Notes under the pieces: model-generated
Seen by the model: the letters and a program-made list of their open reading frames with translations, nothing else
Databases searched by the model: none
Told to the model about the DNA's origin: nothing
From: Trogon surrucura
Lineage: Eukaryota; Chordata; Aves; Trogoniformes; Trogonidae
Direction of reading: 5' to 3'
NCBI GenBank assembly: GCA_020746105.1
Contig: CM036623.1
Location: 1,178,001 to 1,242,000 of the forward strand
Length of the DNA stretch: 64,000 nt
Part shown: piece after piece, positions 36,072-49,700 of the stretch
Numbering within the stretch: the first letter of the stretch is position 1
Layout: every line of letters starts with the position of its first letter
Program-made: the position numbers and the translations under genes

Positions 36072-36324
36072 CTGTCAAGAGCAATGGCTGGAAAACTAAG
36101 GATGGTCACTGAGCAGAAGACTTTGTGCAGAAACTTGGCAATTCTGCAGAAGAGCATTGTATAGATCCACCAGCAGCAGTGCGGACTGGCACTAAGAGCG
36201 ATGTCAAAAGGCACACAGACAAGGCTGGCACAGATCCCCGAACAGGCCAAATTCTTAATGAAACGGTTCGTTACAGATTTAAGTACCGAAGTTCTGCAAG
36301 TTGACCATAGCACCGTGATGTTAC
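36072..36324 (-). CDS. GPR176: GPR176 middle coding exon (TM2-TM3 to DRY)
   Basis: This 253-bp exon begins with two bases that finish a Gly codon and ends with two bases of the DRY Arg codon. It encodes NITVLWSTCRTSVLKSVTNR, then TM2 (FIKNLACSGICASLVCVPFD), the first extracellular loop with PHCCWWIYTMLFC, and TM3 (FLHKVFCSVTILSFPAIALD). Human differs at only a few positions as I recall it. The conserved TM3 Cys for the disulphide and the W of the first loop (CCWW) are present. The acceptor is CTTGCAG then GTAAC (AG at 36326-36325); the donor is ACAG then GTAAGA (GT at 36071-36070). A downstream-looking ATG in the ORF upstream of the acceptor is intronic and not a start. The exon for the N-terminus and TM1 (about 58 residues in human) is absent from the window. 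Confidence 0.98.
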
Positions 36325-39300
36325 CTGCAAGGAGAAACAGGAACGATAAACAAACAAACAAACAAATCCACAAACCAGCCAACCACCCACCCACTCCAAA
36401 ACCCAAGAGCAGTAATTGGAACTGATGTGAATGTTTCCTAGCACTGCAAACGAAATATTTGTTTGGAACTGGCCAGGAGTCGCTGATGTGAACCATCACG
36501 CTGCTCAAACTAAAAAGTCTGTAATAGCTAGGGGCTTTATCGATCAGAGGAGTGAAAATAATTACTCCCCAGCTATCTCCTCCCAGCTTCTAGTAACGAA
36601 TGAATTAGAGAATTTCAGAAGCAAATGCCGGAGTAGGATATCCAAACCATGGGTTTAGATCCTTATGTTGACTCCTGCATTAAAGGTGTCACTCTGAGTA
36701 TTCAAATACAGAAATTCACAAAAGTCCTTATATTTTAATAACTAGTGCATAACTCTTTTTTTAAAGATAAAATTACACTCTAAGTAAATATAAATATAAA
36801 TAAAGTATAAATACATGCTTTTAATCTGTTTGTTATAAGTGGATCACACTGGAACAGGCTGCCCAGGGAGGTTGTGGAGTCTCCTTCTCTGGAGACATTC
36901 AAGACCTGCCTGGACACGTTCCTATGTAGCATTATCGAGGCGTTCCTGCTCTGGCAGGGGGATTGGACTTGATGATCTTTCGAGGTCCCTTCCAATCCCT
37001 GACATTCTGTGATTCTATGATTCTATGATCACAGCAGCTTGTTTTTCTTTTCACTGGCCACTTCAATGACCCAGACAGGCCTGAGTGAAGCCACATCCAG
37101 AAGAAATTTGTCTTTTTCCCTTTTTTTTTTTTTTTTCACCAAGAGATTCTATATATACATAATAACATGTAATTGGAACAGGCAAATAAAACCCCAACAA
37201 AATACCACACACACTTGATGCACATAACTTCACGAAAGTACACACAGAACGCAACCCACTGTTTTGGATACTCAAGCCCTACACATTTGTTTCAAGCAGG
37301 GTGAATGGCTAACTGTGAAGCAGAAGCACAGAGAGAAACCAGCATTATTCTCTTCAGATTTCAGAAAGAAATATCACACTGTAGAAACAAAATTTCCATC
37401 GCAAATTTCCTTATGTCTTTAACTCACACAGGAACAGCACCCAAGTGAATGAAGCAATCCGTTCTCATGCCACGCTGCTCGGGGCCTCTTCTAATGCATA
37501 CCAAGGTGCCAGAAAACTCACTCAGAATATATGATTTTACTTCTCCTTTGAAAACCTGTCATTAGCATGATATGTTATAGTATGTTACGTTATATTATTA
37601 CACATATTAAAAATACAAAACCCCCAAAATATTTAAAATATGAAAAGGCATAATAGAACTGTGCAAAAACGAAGATTAATTTACTATTAAAGTCTTATCC
37701 TGAATGTCATAAACCACTCCTAATTGTCAGAACTTTTGCCGCTTCCATTAATACAAGTTAAAGACAATACTATAGGTGAAAGAAATGCAGCTGCTCACTA
37801 CATGACCCGAGAAATGCTTACTGGCCCCAAGTGCATTTTGTGCACACAGAAAGACTCCCAAAGACACACAGCCCAGGAAGGCTGGCAGTGAAAATCACAC
37901 ACCTGTACTTGACCTCTTGCTGCAAACTGCTCGGAGCGGCCTCAGCTCCACTGGCCTGACGCACAGGGAACCGCACCGCGTGTCCTTCCAGCAAAAGCTC
38001 TTTCTTGTTCTGCCTTGGCCTGCGCAGACCATGAAGTCCCTTTCCTCTGTGTCTGTACAGGCAGAGAGGAGGGATCTTGCTAAGGAGCGAGGGGGCAGGG
38101 AGAAGCAGAGAGCTCATTCAGGCTTCCCTCCGCCCTTTGTCTTCTTGACTCCAGCTCTGCCTTGCCAGGGCAGGTGACACATGAGAGGCAGCAAACTTGT
38201 GGAGCACATTATTTCTTGATGCTACTATCCCCTAGATAATACATTCTAATACAGCTTATTAAATACCTCTCTTTTTTTTTGTAAGACACTAAGCAACAGA
38301 CAGTCGTTAAATCATCTTACCAGACAGCAAAGCCAAGACAAAAACAAGATGTAATTGCTCAGTGCATGACACAGATAAAGCCATGCTCAAATTTTCATGC
38401 TGAAGAGATACTGCGACGATGCTTTGTTACTCTGTTCACTGTGCACCAGGCAAAAATTGTCCTCAATGACAGGTATTAGTGAATTAGTAAAATTCTTAGC
38501 ATTTGGCCAAATGATGCAGCTGTGCTCAGTGCACAGCCCGTGTGCGAGCTGGTCATTTCGTACTAGCAGTAACTACATGGTAAAGGCTAGTATCTTAGTA
38601 AAACGTGATTCTCCTTTATTTCTCCTGGGGACATACTGCTCAGTACCGCCACATCAGCCAAAGCACAGCTGCCAGCCTAAAAATATTGCTCGACAAGACA
38701 ACTCCATTTACTCTGCTGCAGCTGGACAGCACGCAGAGGAGTTTAGCTTTCTACCTCGAAGAAAAGTTAAGCTGTTCGTACTGCAGACTGTAACATCAAC
38801 TGCATGTTGTTGATACTACATATTGTTGACACTTACCAGAAGCTCTTTTGAGTTTAAATGTAACGGATTTTCGAAGCAGTCAGATTTGTTAGGGTTTTTG
38901 TAGAGTACCTACAAATATACACGAGAGAAAACAGTATCTTAAGCTGCTGATGGAGATATGAAAAAGCAACTGCAGTTGCCCATGTTTCTCTCTGTTGACA
39001 CTGCCATTTTTTGGCTTGATTTTTCCTCTAACCAATAAAAACCTCCAAGCTTTTATTCCCCGAGCAGAGTTTTCTTATCTTCGCTCACATAAAATACCAG
39101 TAAGATCATATTTGTGTTCACATGGCCGATGTGTATACCAAGTGGCAAGTACCAAGAAATACCAGAAAGTCAAGTTTCGCTTCTTCATCAAACAGTGCAC
39201 TGTTTTGACCGAAGCATGCAGTATTAACTTTAAACTCTACCTTACAGACATCCTATTTAGGTCTGCAGTGCTTGAGTGTCATTTAGAATTCAATTTTCTA

Positions 39301-42300
39301 TATATTGTGTCTTACGTCTTACGTAAATTCCTTTTTGGTAGCTGACAAAATATTGAGTTACGCATTTACTATCAGATGTGTTTTAAAGAATGGAATCATC
39401 ATCTGGTTTTGGCAGGTGCTTTGGGCTTGACAGTGTTTTCCACAGGCAGTATTCAATCAGTTGTATTTAAAGCTTCCCAAGTTGCTAGGAGATACTCAGT
39501 CCATCAAATCACTTACTTTCAAAAATATCTCTAACTGCAGTTATTAAAGAAGTACTTTTCACATAGTAATAGTATATTATTACAATGCCCTGGAGCAGGG
39601 GAGAAGCTGGGGGTTTTTATTGTTTGTTGTTGTTTCTTTTTAAATTTAAAGCTTTCATCTAGTTTGAATTGCATTGGTTTAATAACCTTACTTTCAAAGC
39701 AAGTTACACCTCCATTAGAATAAATATAAATGAAGAATGGAAAAATACAAGATATTAGAGGATTTTTCATTAATACTTCAGAAGCCACTTCAGAGCTCCT
39801 GAGCTATTCTTCAGGGTCCTACAGAGAAGCTTCATTCACGACTCCATTTTCTCAACTGCTTAATTACTTCTACAAATTATGTCATATTGTCTTTTATACA
39901 CCAGAAAATCATGAGGAAATTAAATTAGCTCTGGTGCCAACTGATCCTAAATGGAAGTGGAAAGAATAAAGCATATAAAAAAAATATTGGTTCAAAGATG
40001 AGGAAGAACTCTAGACAAACAAAGTCAAGAGCCTGAAAAGGTAAAAAACGGATAAGCAGACAGAAGTGTCCACTTGGGACACTGGTGAATTAGTGACTGA
40101 ATATCCCTCAGGGAAATGTTCTTTTTTCACTTGTAACTATAACTAACTTGCATATTAATAAGCTGCTCTGATGAATCATATCTGCTTCAATTTAGACTGT
40201 AGATCTTTCTGCTGATGCCTTCAAACCAAGTCTTTCTCTTCACATTTCAAGAGAAAAAATGACACCAGAAGCTTTGCATGGCATTAAATATTAAGAAGCT
40301 GTGGAAGAAAACTGCATGCATTTCCCATTTCATCGCTCCTCACCCCTCCCCAGCAACTCCTTTCCATGGAAGAGAATAACAGCGTTCCAGGCAACAAGGT
40401 AATTCAACAGGCATTATAGTAATTGGGCTCTGAATCTTTTCACAATGTCTAGAGGCACTTTTCTGCTCCGTATGTATTAGTCATTAACTGCTGAATCCAG
40501 TCTAACACCGCATTCTCCTTGGCTTACAACTGCACTGGGCTGTCGCACACCCTTGCAGTGAGCAAAGCTGTCATTTTCTACCACGGGTTAGTTTCTGAGG
40601 TGTTTCTGCTCGTCTAGGGCTACATAACCTTGGATTCAGACTTTGTAACAGAATTGCACCGTTAGCTAACAGGCATCCACGGGAAGCTGGGGTGAACAAG
40701 CTGCTGGAAAATGCAGCATCTTGCTGTTTTCCGTAGGTCAGTACCTCCTGGGACATCAGTGTCACTCATAAAGCGACAAAGAATATCTCACACTGGTTGC
40801 ACGGAATTTGAACACTAAAAGAAAAGGAAGTCCTTTTTTTATTTAAAAGGGAAAAGCCTATCTTTGGTTTTCTTAGAGAATGAGTCATGTCTACAGAAAA
40901 CCCTTACTACACCTGACGTTAGTTGACTGAATGAGCAGGAGGTAAGTATCCAGATTTACCTTTGCAAATTTAAGTGAAAAAAGAGAAATAAGTAGTATTA
41001 AAGGTAAGCACTGCTCTTTTCATGTTAGAAATAAATACATGTATAAAGCCTGCCAAAGAAGGTCAAACTGAGTTCATTTTATCCTTACATTATCATAACT
41101 ATCAACATTCAATAAAATCTCTATGTCCTATAAACCAATCCAAGTGTATTTGGATTGAAAGGACGTTTGTTTCCACTCCTCCCCTAGTTTTTTTTTTTTC
41201 AGAGCAATACCACTGGAAAAACAGCCACACAGTACATGAAGTTGCACAGCAGTACATTGAAAAAGTAATTACAGCGGTCCGACACAGCATGCTGCCCAGG
41301 CATCCTTCTAGAGTTTATAGTGTTTGGAGTTCATTGCACCTGCAAAGAGTAACATTCTCTAAGCATGAAATGTTACCGGAGTGCATTAGTCTGATTCAAA
41401 GCCGCAAAAAATATTTTTGCTGCTCTTCCAATGTGTACCCTCCTCAGATTTCACTACCAGACACAAAGCGTTGATGCAGGCATCAAGCGCTGAGATAGCT
41501 TTGAAATACCAGCTCTTAGCAATCCTTCAAATAATGCGAAAGATTCTTAATAATACCTTTAACAAGCAGAAGGATGATCCCCATGGAAACCAAAGACTGT
41601 TTTCTGAAACAAATGCATTTGCCATGCAGTCACCCAAACAAAAAACAAAACAAAAAAAGAAGAAATACTGTTCTTTGTCAATTAACTCATGGAGCCCCAT
41701 CTATTAACTGGGCATGACATTCATCTTATGCTTTTGTTAACATTATTCAGCGTGTAATTGAATCAAAACAAAGCCCACAAACGAGCAAAATCCTCCTCTT
41801 CACTGTTTGCTTTCCTCTGCTTGCAGATTTCCCTCCTATCTCGAATAGGACCCAGCCGACCTTCCCCGTAGAGAGCCTCTGCCCACGTCCCGTGTCGTGA
41901 CAGCAGAAAGAGCTGGCAGCACTCCTCATAAATAGCACAAAGCAGGAAGCAACAAAACGGTTAGACACTGGGCTTTAGCCATCGAAACCTTTCTTTAGAA
42001 ACAATTTACTAAAAAAAGTCACAGGCTCTGTCAGCATGATGAACAGGAAAAACTTCTCTTGTTGAAACACCAGGGCAATTACATTCCCAGCCCTCACAAT
42101 CTGTCTTATTATTTTCTGAAGTATTTTGGGGAAGGTGTTTTTGGCAGAACTTAACCTGTTAAAAGACACAACTAAGAAAGATCTGATGTCATTTCTGCAT
42201 CAGTTTGACTGTGCTACCCTTCCTCCAAAGTGCCAGGTTATCAGAAACAAAATTTTATTCTTTATATAGTTTTGCCATGAAGCCATTTACCAGGTCACCA

Positions 42301-45300
42301 GCTGGGCATATTTGCTTTTGATTCTTTATACACAGATGTCTCCAGGCAGAAAATACATATGCTTATTACATCCTGCACAGGGGGATTAATTTACGTTACA
42401 TTTAGAAACAAGCTTATTTTCTTCCCTCCACAGCTGACTCTGTAATGAATGGTTCTCTCCACTCCCTCCCAGCCGTGTGAATGGAGTCAAACAATATTCG
42501 CTGGGAAGGAGAAAGTAGAGCTGAGGACTCTGACACACGTCTGCACTATGAGTCACAAACTGAAAAAATCAGTATGACCCTAACCCAAATACTATTAAAA
42601 AAAAAAAAATCCCACGGGAAAATATTTTGTCAAGTTACCAGAGTGAGGCATTTCACTGAAGAAACATGAGTTTACAGAACCAAATGAGATTTATTCCTAC
42701 TGGCCAAAGGGAAGTGATGTGTTGCCTCAGGGCAGGCAAGGTGCTTCACTGTCAAGATCACAGCAGCATTTCTGGCCTGACAGAATGCAAGAGGTGAGGT
42801 TTTGGTTTGTTGGTTTTGTCCTTGAAACACATAGAGCCCTGGAGTAAAAATCTGTGACTTTGTTGATCAGGCATTTCACAGAAACCATTCTTGACTGAGA
42901 CTCTCCCCAAATTTCTTTTCTTTCATTTTTCTACAGTCCCCCATCTGTAACAAGTAAAGAGTCTCCACTGCAGGACTTTGTAGTGTCCACTCTCTGGTCT
43001 GCTTTCTTTTAGTCTTTGATATCTGAGTTCCCTTTTCTTTTGCTCAAAATCCTCTCAGCAAGAGACACTGCAATTCCCGGGTCCATTCTCTGCAAGACAG
43101 CACTGTTAAACCCAGAATAGCACTGGGCTTAGTGAAATGGGACGCAACCATTTGTCCTTCAAATGCCTTCACAGAAGATACTATGAAAAAATAGTATTAT
43201 TGCTTACCGCTTCCTTTTTATAAAGAAAAGGTCAGAAATTCAGCTTGATCCATATTTTGTATCTCCTCGTCAAGGCCAATGGATAGCAGATCATCTACTC
43301 AGGACTCATGTCTCAAAAATCCAGAGACACATGCAGACACCTAGGATTGACTGAAGGGAACCAGATTCAGTTACATAAACTGAAGAAACACTGAAAATTT
43401 TCTTGACCTTAAGAATAAGAAAAGTTTTTAAAATCCTACATCTGGACACCCTGTACTAACACAATAGTTCTTGGGGTAAGACAAGCTGTAAAACTGCAAA
43501 ATATTCCCCCCAAATACACCCCTCATATGAAAAGAATATTTAAGCTTTCTTTTAACCTTCCAAGAACCCAAATGACTGCCCTACTCAAAAAGGAAAATGA
43601 CACGGTCATTTTCAGTGTTAGTCTCCTTTTCCTCCCTAGGTTAGAAATACCATCAGCCATCCACATTTGGGCTTCCTAAGTTGCTGGGCAACGCAGAGGA
43701 CACCCTACACTGAAACCTGAGGTACAACACTGCCAAACCTCTGCCACACGTTGCCTTGCACTAGCATTGGCTTATGACCTAGCATGGGCTCCTTCATCAA
43801 CCATCCATGTGCCGTATAAAATCTTAAACTTGTGTTCTGCTCACAGACGCAGCTAAAGAGAATCTGTTTGCTGATATATGGAGGTTTTAGGTCTATTAGC
43901 ATAATCAAATCAAACTGGTTTCCGTATGATTTTTCAATTTAAAAACAAAATGGATACAAAGCTGGAACAATGTAACCTAAAATTAGTTTCTAGTTTTATT
44001 TTGTCAAATGAAAAAAATAGTTCATTTTCTTGCTATACATATATATAAGTTAGTAAGGTCCACCATGTACTAGACACATGCACGTAAAAATTAAATGAAC
44101 CTAAGACACATGTAGCATACAGCTAACCCTGTAAAAGACAGCAGCTGCCATCAAAAATGAGAGAGAAGAACCACATATTCATCTCCCACCTCTTCCACCA
44201 AAGAGGACTGCACACGGGCAGTAACTTGTTTGATTGGGGCAAACCAGCAAGTGGGTATTATCAGATCACCTACAGCTTGCTGTGTTTCCCTGTGCACATG
44301 CTCGTTTGTTTCCCAGGGTTCTTGTATCTGTTCTCTGCAGTCATCTGTAAGACAACATTTCTTGTTGTGACACAGGCATTAAATCCACAAATAACCAAGA
44401 TGTTAGTTGCTGTATCACTGATGTCTGCTTATTAAACATTCAACCCGTCTATTGCTACAAACCAAGGTATGTGTTACTGTAGTTCAACAGTTAGCTTTCA
44501 TATTCCTACATTTCTCATTCATTTTTTCCCCTTTCACTCTCCTGCAAAAATCACCGTGTCAGAATGGCCAAGAATGCTGGCATGATACATTGGTGTAATT
44601 GCTCCTCTCGCGTACTGAATCATCCATCAGCACGTACACCTGTCAGCGGCTGAAAATGTTTCAAATCCCTCTACAGCACAGGGAAACAAACCAACAGAAA
44701 ATAAAAACAATCTGGCAGTTTCTCTCAGCTTCCACAGATGAAGTAGCAACAAAAATGTCTGCTGGAAGTCTATGGAATTAATCTCAGCTCTTCCATGAAG
44801 GAACTAAACGGTGTCCACTCACAGATGAAGAAACAGACACATCTTACACTTTGGTTTTCTATTTTGTCAAACAGGAATCTCCCTCTAAGTAATACTGGTA
44901 TAATCCAATCCCCAAATATGACAAGGCCTTACAATTTGGACATAGTTCCCACTGATGGAGTTTGAATGAGGAGAAAAGTCTTAAATTACATTGAACTGCT
45001 ACCCACAAGGTCTTAGTTACACGTTTCACCAACTACTGGAATCTACACAAGAGCACAACGCAGGCTACAACCAGAGCATTCGAAAAGAAAAAATGGTCTT
45101 TGCTTCACACTATTATATTACGGAGGGGGGGTTGATTTCACCATACCGAATTTTACAGTTCTTTTGTCCGCTTCCTACCTCATGTAGCTGCTCTTTCCCA
45201 GCTGCATCACCCAACAGGATAAAACCTACTACTCCTCCTCAGAAACGCTACCTTGCTTACACCCTCAGACAACAGCAACAATGCTGCATCAGACGGAAGC

Positions 45301-46454
45301 AGCCCAAACCAGTTCCACGTCTTCTCCTGGTCTTAGACGATTTGAGTTGTTGCATGTAAAAAGCCAAGGTCTTCCTTACTGAAGTGGTTTTGCTACCTTT
45401 CAGAAGAAACTTTTAAGAAGCTACGAGAAGATTTAGCCTTTTCAAAACACACTTTCTTTTTTTTTTTTTTATACAGGCAAAATTTTAATTGCTTCAAAAC
45501 ATCTTTTTGAGGCATTCATGGGGAAGATTATTTGAATTTTTAGACAGCTCATTTGTATCAGCACTGACTGCAAAAACAACTCAACAAGTACATTCACAAA
45601 TACAAAATCATTCCAAAACTAAAAAAAAGCCCGTAGTTTCATTGTTTGGATTTGGAAATTTTTTGTGCTGTTTTATTTTAATAGGTGAACAAGCAAATTA
45701 TATTAAAAATATATGATAAATGAATTGCACAAGGAAAAAAAAGCAAACAACCTAGGATTGTTTGCAAAAACAACCCACAAAGATCAGTACTGTACATGCT
45801 GCACAATATCATCTAACAGAAAAACTGCTCACAAGCACATTACCAAACTGCCACTGAAGTCCCCAAAGCAAACCATCAGTGTGCCTACACTAAGAATAAA
45901 CTATCATAAAATCTTCTAGGCAAACTAATGAATATGCATACGAGTTGTTTTTCTTGTGCCAATTCAATCCGGGTAGGGGATCTTTAGGATGTCTTATTTA
46001 AAACCAAGCCAAGAAGGAGGCACTACAGAAATTCTCTTTTTCTAAGAGAAACTGTAATAAGCTGTTGAGGTGTCCAAGTGCCACTGCTTGCACCAGCAAT
46101 GCTCAATGAGGAGGCACTCGCGTAACAACACAAGCTACTGTCAAAGGTTACGTCAGCTCTTCTCGATTTTCCAGTGGGAGACAACTCATCGATGGTAACC
46201 ACTTTGAGCAGTTTGCTACCAGAGGCATACTGGGGAAAAATCACTCTAGAATTGCTCTGTAAGCTTTAAAAACAAGTCTAATATAAACAAGCAGAAGGCT
46301 TCGCAGTGATGATACTTTTAGATTCCACAACTGTAATAACATCTCTTTCGTATTTTGAAAATGATATAAATATAGCAGGAAGAACAGCCAACTGTGTTTC
46401 AAAACATCTTCATGGTAGCGAACTAGCATGGGGACTTCTTTCAGATCCTGTCAA
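36325..46454 (-). other. GPR176: GPR176 intron 1, proximal part
   Basis: This AT-rich intron has a (CAAA)n run at 36349-36366, a CR1 copy (36846-37029), a T-run at about 37120-37136 and a slightly GC-richer patch near 37915-38050. I recognise no exon, RNA gene or other mobile element on either strand. Confidence 0.8.
36846..37029 (+). mobile_element. CR1 LINE 3' end with ATTCTATG tail repeats
   Basis: It opens CACTGGAACAGGCTGCCCAG, passes GGTTGTGGAGTCTCCTTCTC, GGCAGGGGGATTGGACTTGA and GATCTTTCGAGGTCCCTTCC, and ends TGATTCTATGATTCTATGAT, the characteristic CR1 octamer repeat. It is about 185 bp, 5'-truncated and little diverged. It lies about 520 bp upstream of the GPR176 exon acceptor on the opposite strand. 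Confidence 0.96.
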
Positions 46455-46734
46455 GGTCTGTTCAACCAAGTAACAGGAAAACAGGAAACGGCCCAAGATG
46501 CGCCAAGGGAAGTTTACATTGGATATTAAGAAAAGTTTATTTACTGAAAGGATTATCAGGCATTGGAACGGGTTGCCCAGGGCAGTGGCAGAGTCCCCTT
46601 CCCTGGAGGTATTTAAGAGTCTGTAGACATCGTGCTTAGAGACATGGGTTAGCCAAGGATTTGCCAGTTCTAGATTAATGACTGGACTCGATAATCTTAA
46701 AGGTATTTTCCAATCCAGGCAATTCTGTGATTTA
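46455..46734 (+). mobile_element. CR1 LINE 3' end, older copy
   Basis: Landmarks in order are GGAAACGGCCCAAGATGCGC, GGATATTAAGAAAAGTTTAT, CATTGGAACGGGTTGCCCAG, GGCAGAGTCCCCTTCCCTGG and terminal CCAATCCAGGCAATTCTGTG ATT. It is about 280 bp and more diverged than the copy at 36846. The left edge is uncertain by a few tens of bases. It has no coding capacity. Confidence 0.88.
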
Positions 46735-49700
46735 TTTTTTTTCTTAAGAAAAAAGCCAAGCAACATACTGACAGACTGCAACACCCCAGCGCTCTCTTAA
46801 ATAAAAATATTAAGCACGGCGAGCTGTACAACTGCCCTCTGCCCTGTCCTGCCAACTCACTCCTATGTCTGGAGAAGCCTGTGAATGCTCCATAACCACG
46901 ATCCATTTGGATCTTTGTGCTAACACTCTAAGAGCGCCCCAAGCTATGATGCTACTTTAAAAGCTTTAGTTTATGAGACGTGCCTTCAGAAGTCTCTTCT
47001 TCAAAAGCCTAGTATTAGGAAGACTTCGTAAGTAGAGTAACAACCTTGGAATTGAACCAGGAGATGTTCTACATTGCAAGTAAAGACAGAAAACACAGCA
47101 ACACAGGATTTTACTGAGAATCTACAATCGCCTCTGGAGTGTTCAAAATAAAAAATTTAACTTCAAAAATCAGCACTATAATGATGCAAAAAAATCATCA
47201 TGTAGGAACTCAAAGACATGTTGTTCAACCTTGATTCATTTTACCATCGCTTGTGCGAGCAGCTCAGCAGGCCATGGCAGAACCTGCACACTGAGGAGAG
47301 CAAAGGTGTCCCACCTGCATCCTAAAGCAGAATTTATAGGACACAGCCCTTCCTCGATTCCTATAAAATTATTTTTAGTGGAGATTATTAATTTTTTGTT
47401 CATGCCTCAGTGTTCCAACAGCACATAAACCAAAAACTCCTGGTATTTCAAGGACGGAAAGGTAAATTAACAATTTCAAGCTTTATTGGTAAAATATGTT
47501 AACAGAGAGAGGCCACTGACAACTATGACAAATATTTCATAAAGCATCTAGTGTGTTCATAAATGCAAAAAAAAGTTAATGCAATATTAATGTTTGAGTT
47601 GTATATACATTAATAATCACTGTTATTGAACTGCTGTTTAATAGCCTGCTTGTAAGTGTTAATCTGGCAGTACAGGGCAGCAAATATCGCCAGTATGTTA
47701 ATAGCATTTTCTGAATTTAAATGGTTAAATAATGTATCAATTATTTTGTATCTAGTTTGCAACATGCCTGGGTTGGTTTGTTCCTTTTAAAAGAAAAGCA
47801 ACTCTCTTCCAGGCCAAATACTTGGCCAGTGATTTCTGCTCATAACGACATTAATGGCAGTTGGGTGGCTTTGTCTTCCGCAGCGTTCTGAAACCACGGA
47901 CCACAGCTGTGCCCGCTGGTGTACTCAGAGCTCCCTTACAAACGGCAGTGGAAGGCACTACTCTCTCAGGGCTGTGTGTTTTTAATGTGACCTGATGATG
48001 AGACTCTGCAAAGAAAATGGAAATTAATAATAAATTTTGTAATGCCATATACTAAGAGAAATGACCCAAAGGACTATTTCCATTCCTTGGAAATGAGCAG
48101 GCTTAATTGGAAAGCATTTTTATATATCCTTTTTTTGTCAGTCCACTGATCCCAGGCTGCCTGATTTATGAACTAGCTGTAAAATATTTCGTAACTAGCT
48201 TTGCTTTGCTGAGACGACAGTGTCTCTGAGGACACACAAGAAGACTTACATTGTAAATAAATCTACTTAGAAAAGCTAAAACCAAAGCAAAACACAAAAC
48301 TGAGCCCTGAAGCCACTTCTCATCCTTCAGACAGGCCACTGTCAATGAATGTGGCTGTCCCAGCACTTATTTAGACGAAGGTGACCATAAGGCGGCCTTC
48401 CTGCCTTCTCAACCCTGCTGGGAGCGTGACGCAAGCAGCGACAGGGACGCAGTACTTGAGGGTCATCTCTACTTCTCTCTGCTGTGGACAACTGAATAAA
48501 GAGGAGAACAAGATGGACAGCTTTCCTCTGCTTTTTCAACCCTTTCATTAGATTAGTGAGTAAGAGTAATGCCACCCATGCAAAGAGGCAGGTTTTTTGC
48601 TTCGAAATACAAAGGGGACAAAAAAGGAAGAGAGGCAGACAGTACCCCTTTTATGCACCTCACACATGCCAAGCACAAATTCTGTGGGGAGTTTAGAAGC
48701 ACGGGCTTTAGCCTTACAGGGGCACAAATTCAGAGCTCGATCTGTATTGACCTGATGACTATTTCTAATTTTCTCTGCAACAAAGGACCTAGTCCAAGCT
48801 GCAGCAGACCCTTCACCTGTTGCCAGCTCATTCCTCACACCACCTAACTTGGCCTCGGTGTGACCGGTGTTAACACACCCCCGTGCTCCTCTCTGCAGCC
48901 CAGCAGAGTAACCACAAGGCATTATCTGCCTAAATTACTATTTCCTTCAAGTACATTTAGATGAACACTGATAATACAATTACCGGACTCACACTGCTCT
49001 GGAAATACATAAAAACCGTAATCCAATGCAACTGGCACTAAAATTATTCCCTTTCCTCTGTTCTAACTTTTGCTTTGTTTACTTACTAATTGTTTTAGCC
49101 ACTTCATGTTGCCAGGAAACAGAACAAATGTTGAAGAAATGCATGCCCCCTCCTCTTTGTCCAAATCAATACTCTGTATTACAGTCATTTTTTTGTTTCT
49201 AGTAATTCTTTATCGTATTTCAAATCATGAAGATTGATAGGAAGATGATTGTTTTCATGGTGCTTTTGTTGGCTACAATACATAATTTTCCATTTTTGCC
49301 CTATCTGAATTGCTCATGGTCGGTTTGTTGGGTTGTTTTTTTTTTAAAAAACCCAACATTTTCAATACCTATTACTAAAGCTGTATTGGAGCAGTCACAT
49401 ACATTTCATGGAATTGCTCTACAGCTGGTCTTTTCAGAGGATGAAGCGAAAAAACCCAACCTAATCTGAAGTTACCATTTCAATACAACAAACGCCCACA
49501 AGAGCCACCGCTCTGAAAAGTAATGACAGGCAAAGAGGATACAGGAGGCAAGATGGGTTTTTTTAAACACCTGTAAAAGGGGCGGCCGGGAAGAGAAAGA
49601 GAACTTTTCAAGATGAAGCACAGACCTCTCTTCAACATGAGAGCTGTTCAGTACTCTTTGATCTGTATTATTATATATCTGGTTTAGCACAAGCTTGATA

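Noticed and set aside
37915..38050. A second CpG-type promoter in GPR176 intron 1
   Set aside because: The CpG-richer patch is only about 130 bp and not dense enough, and no exon or start-site context is visible.
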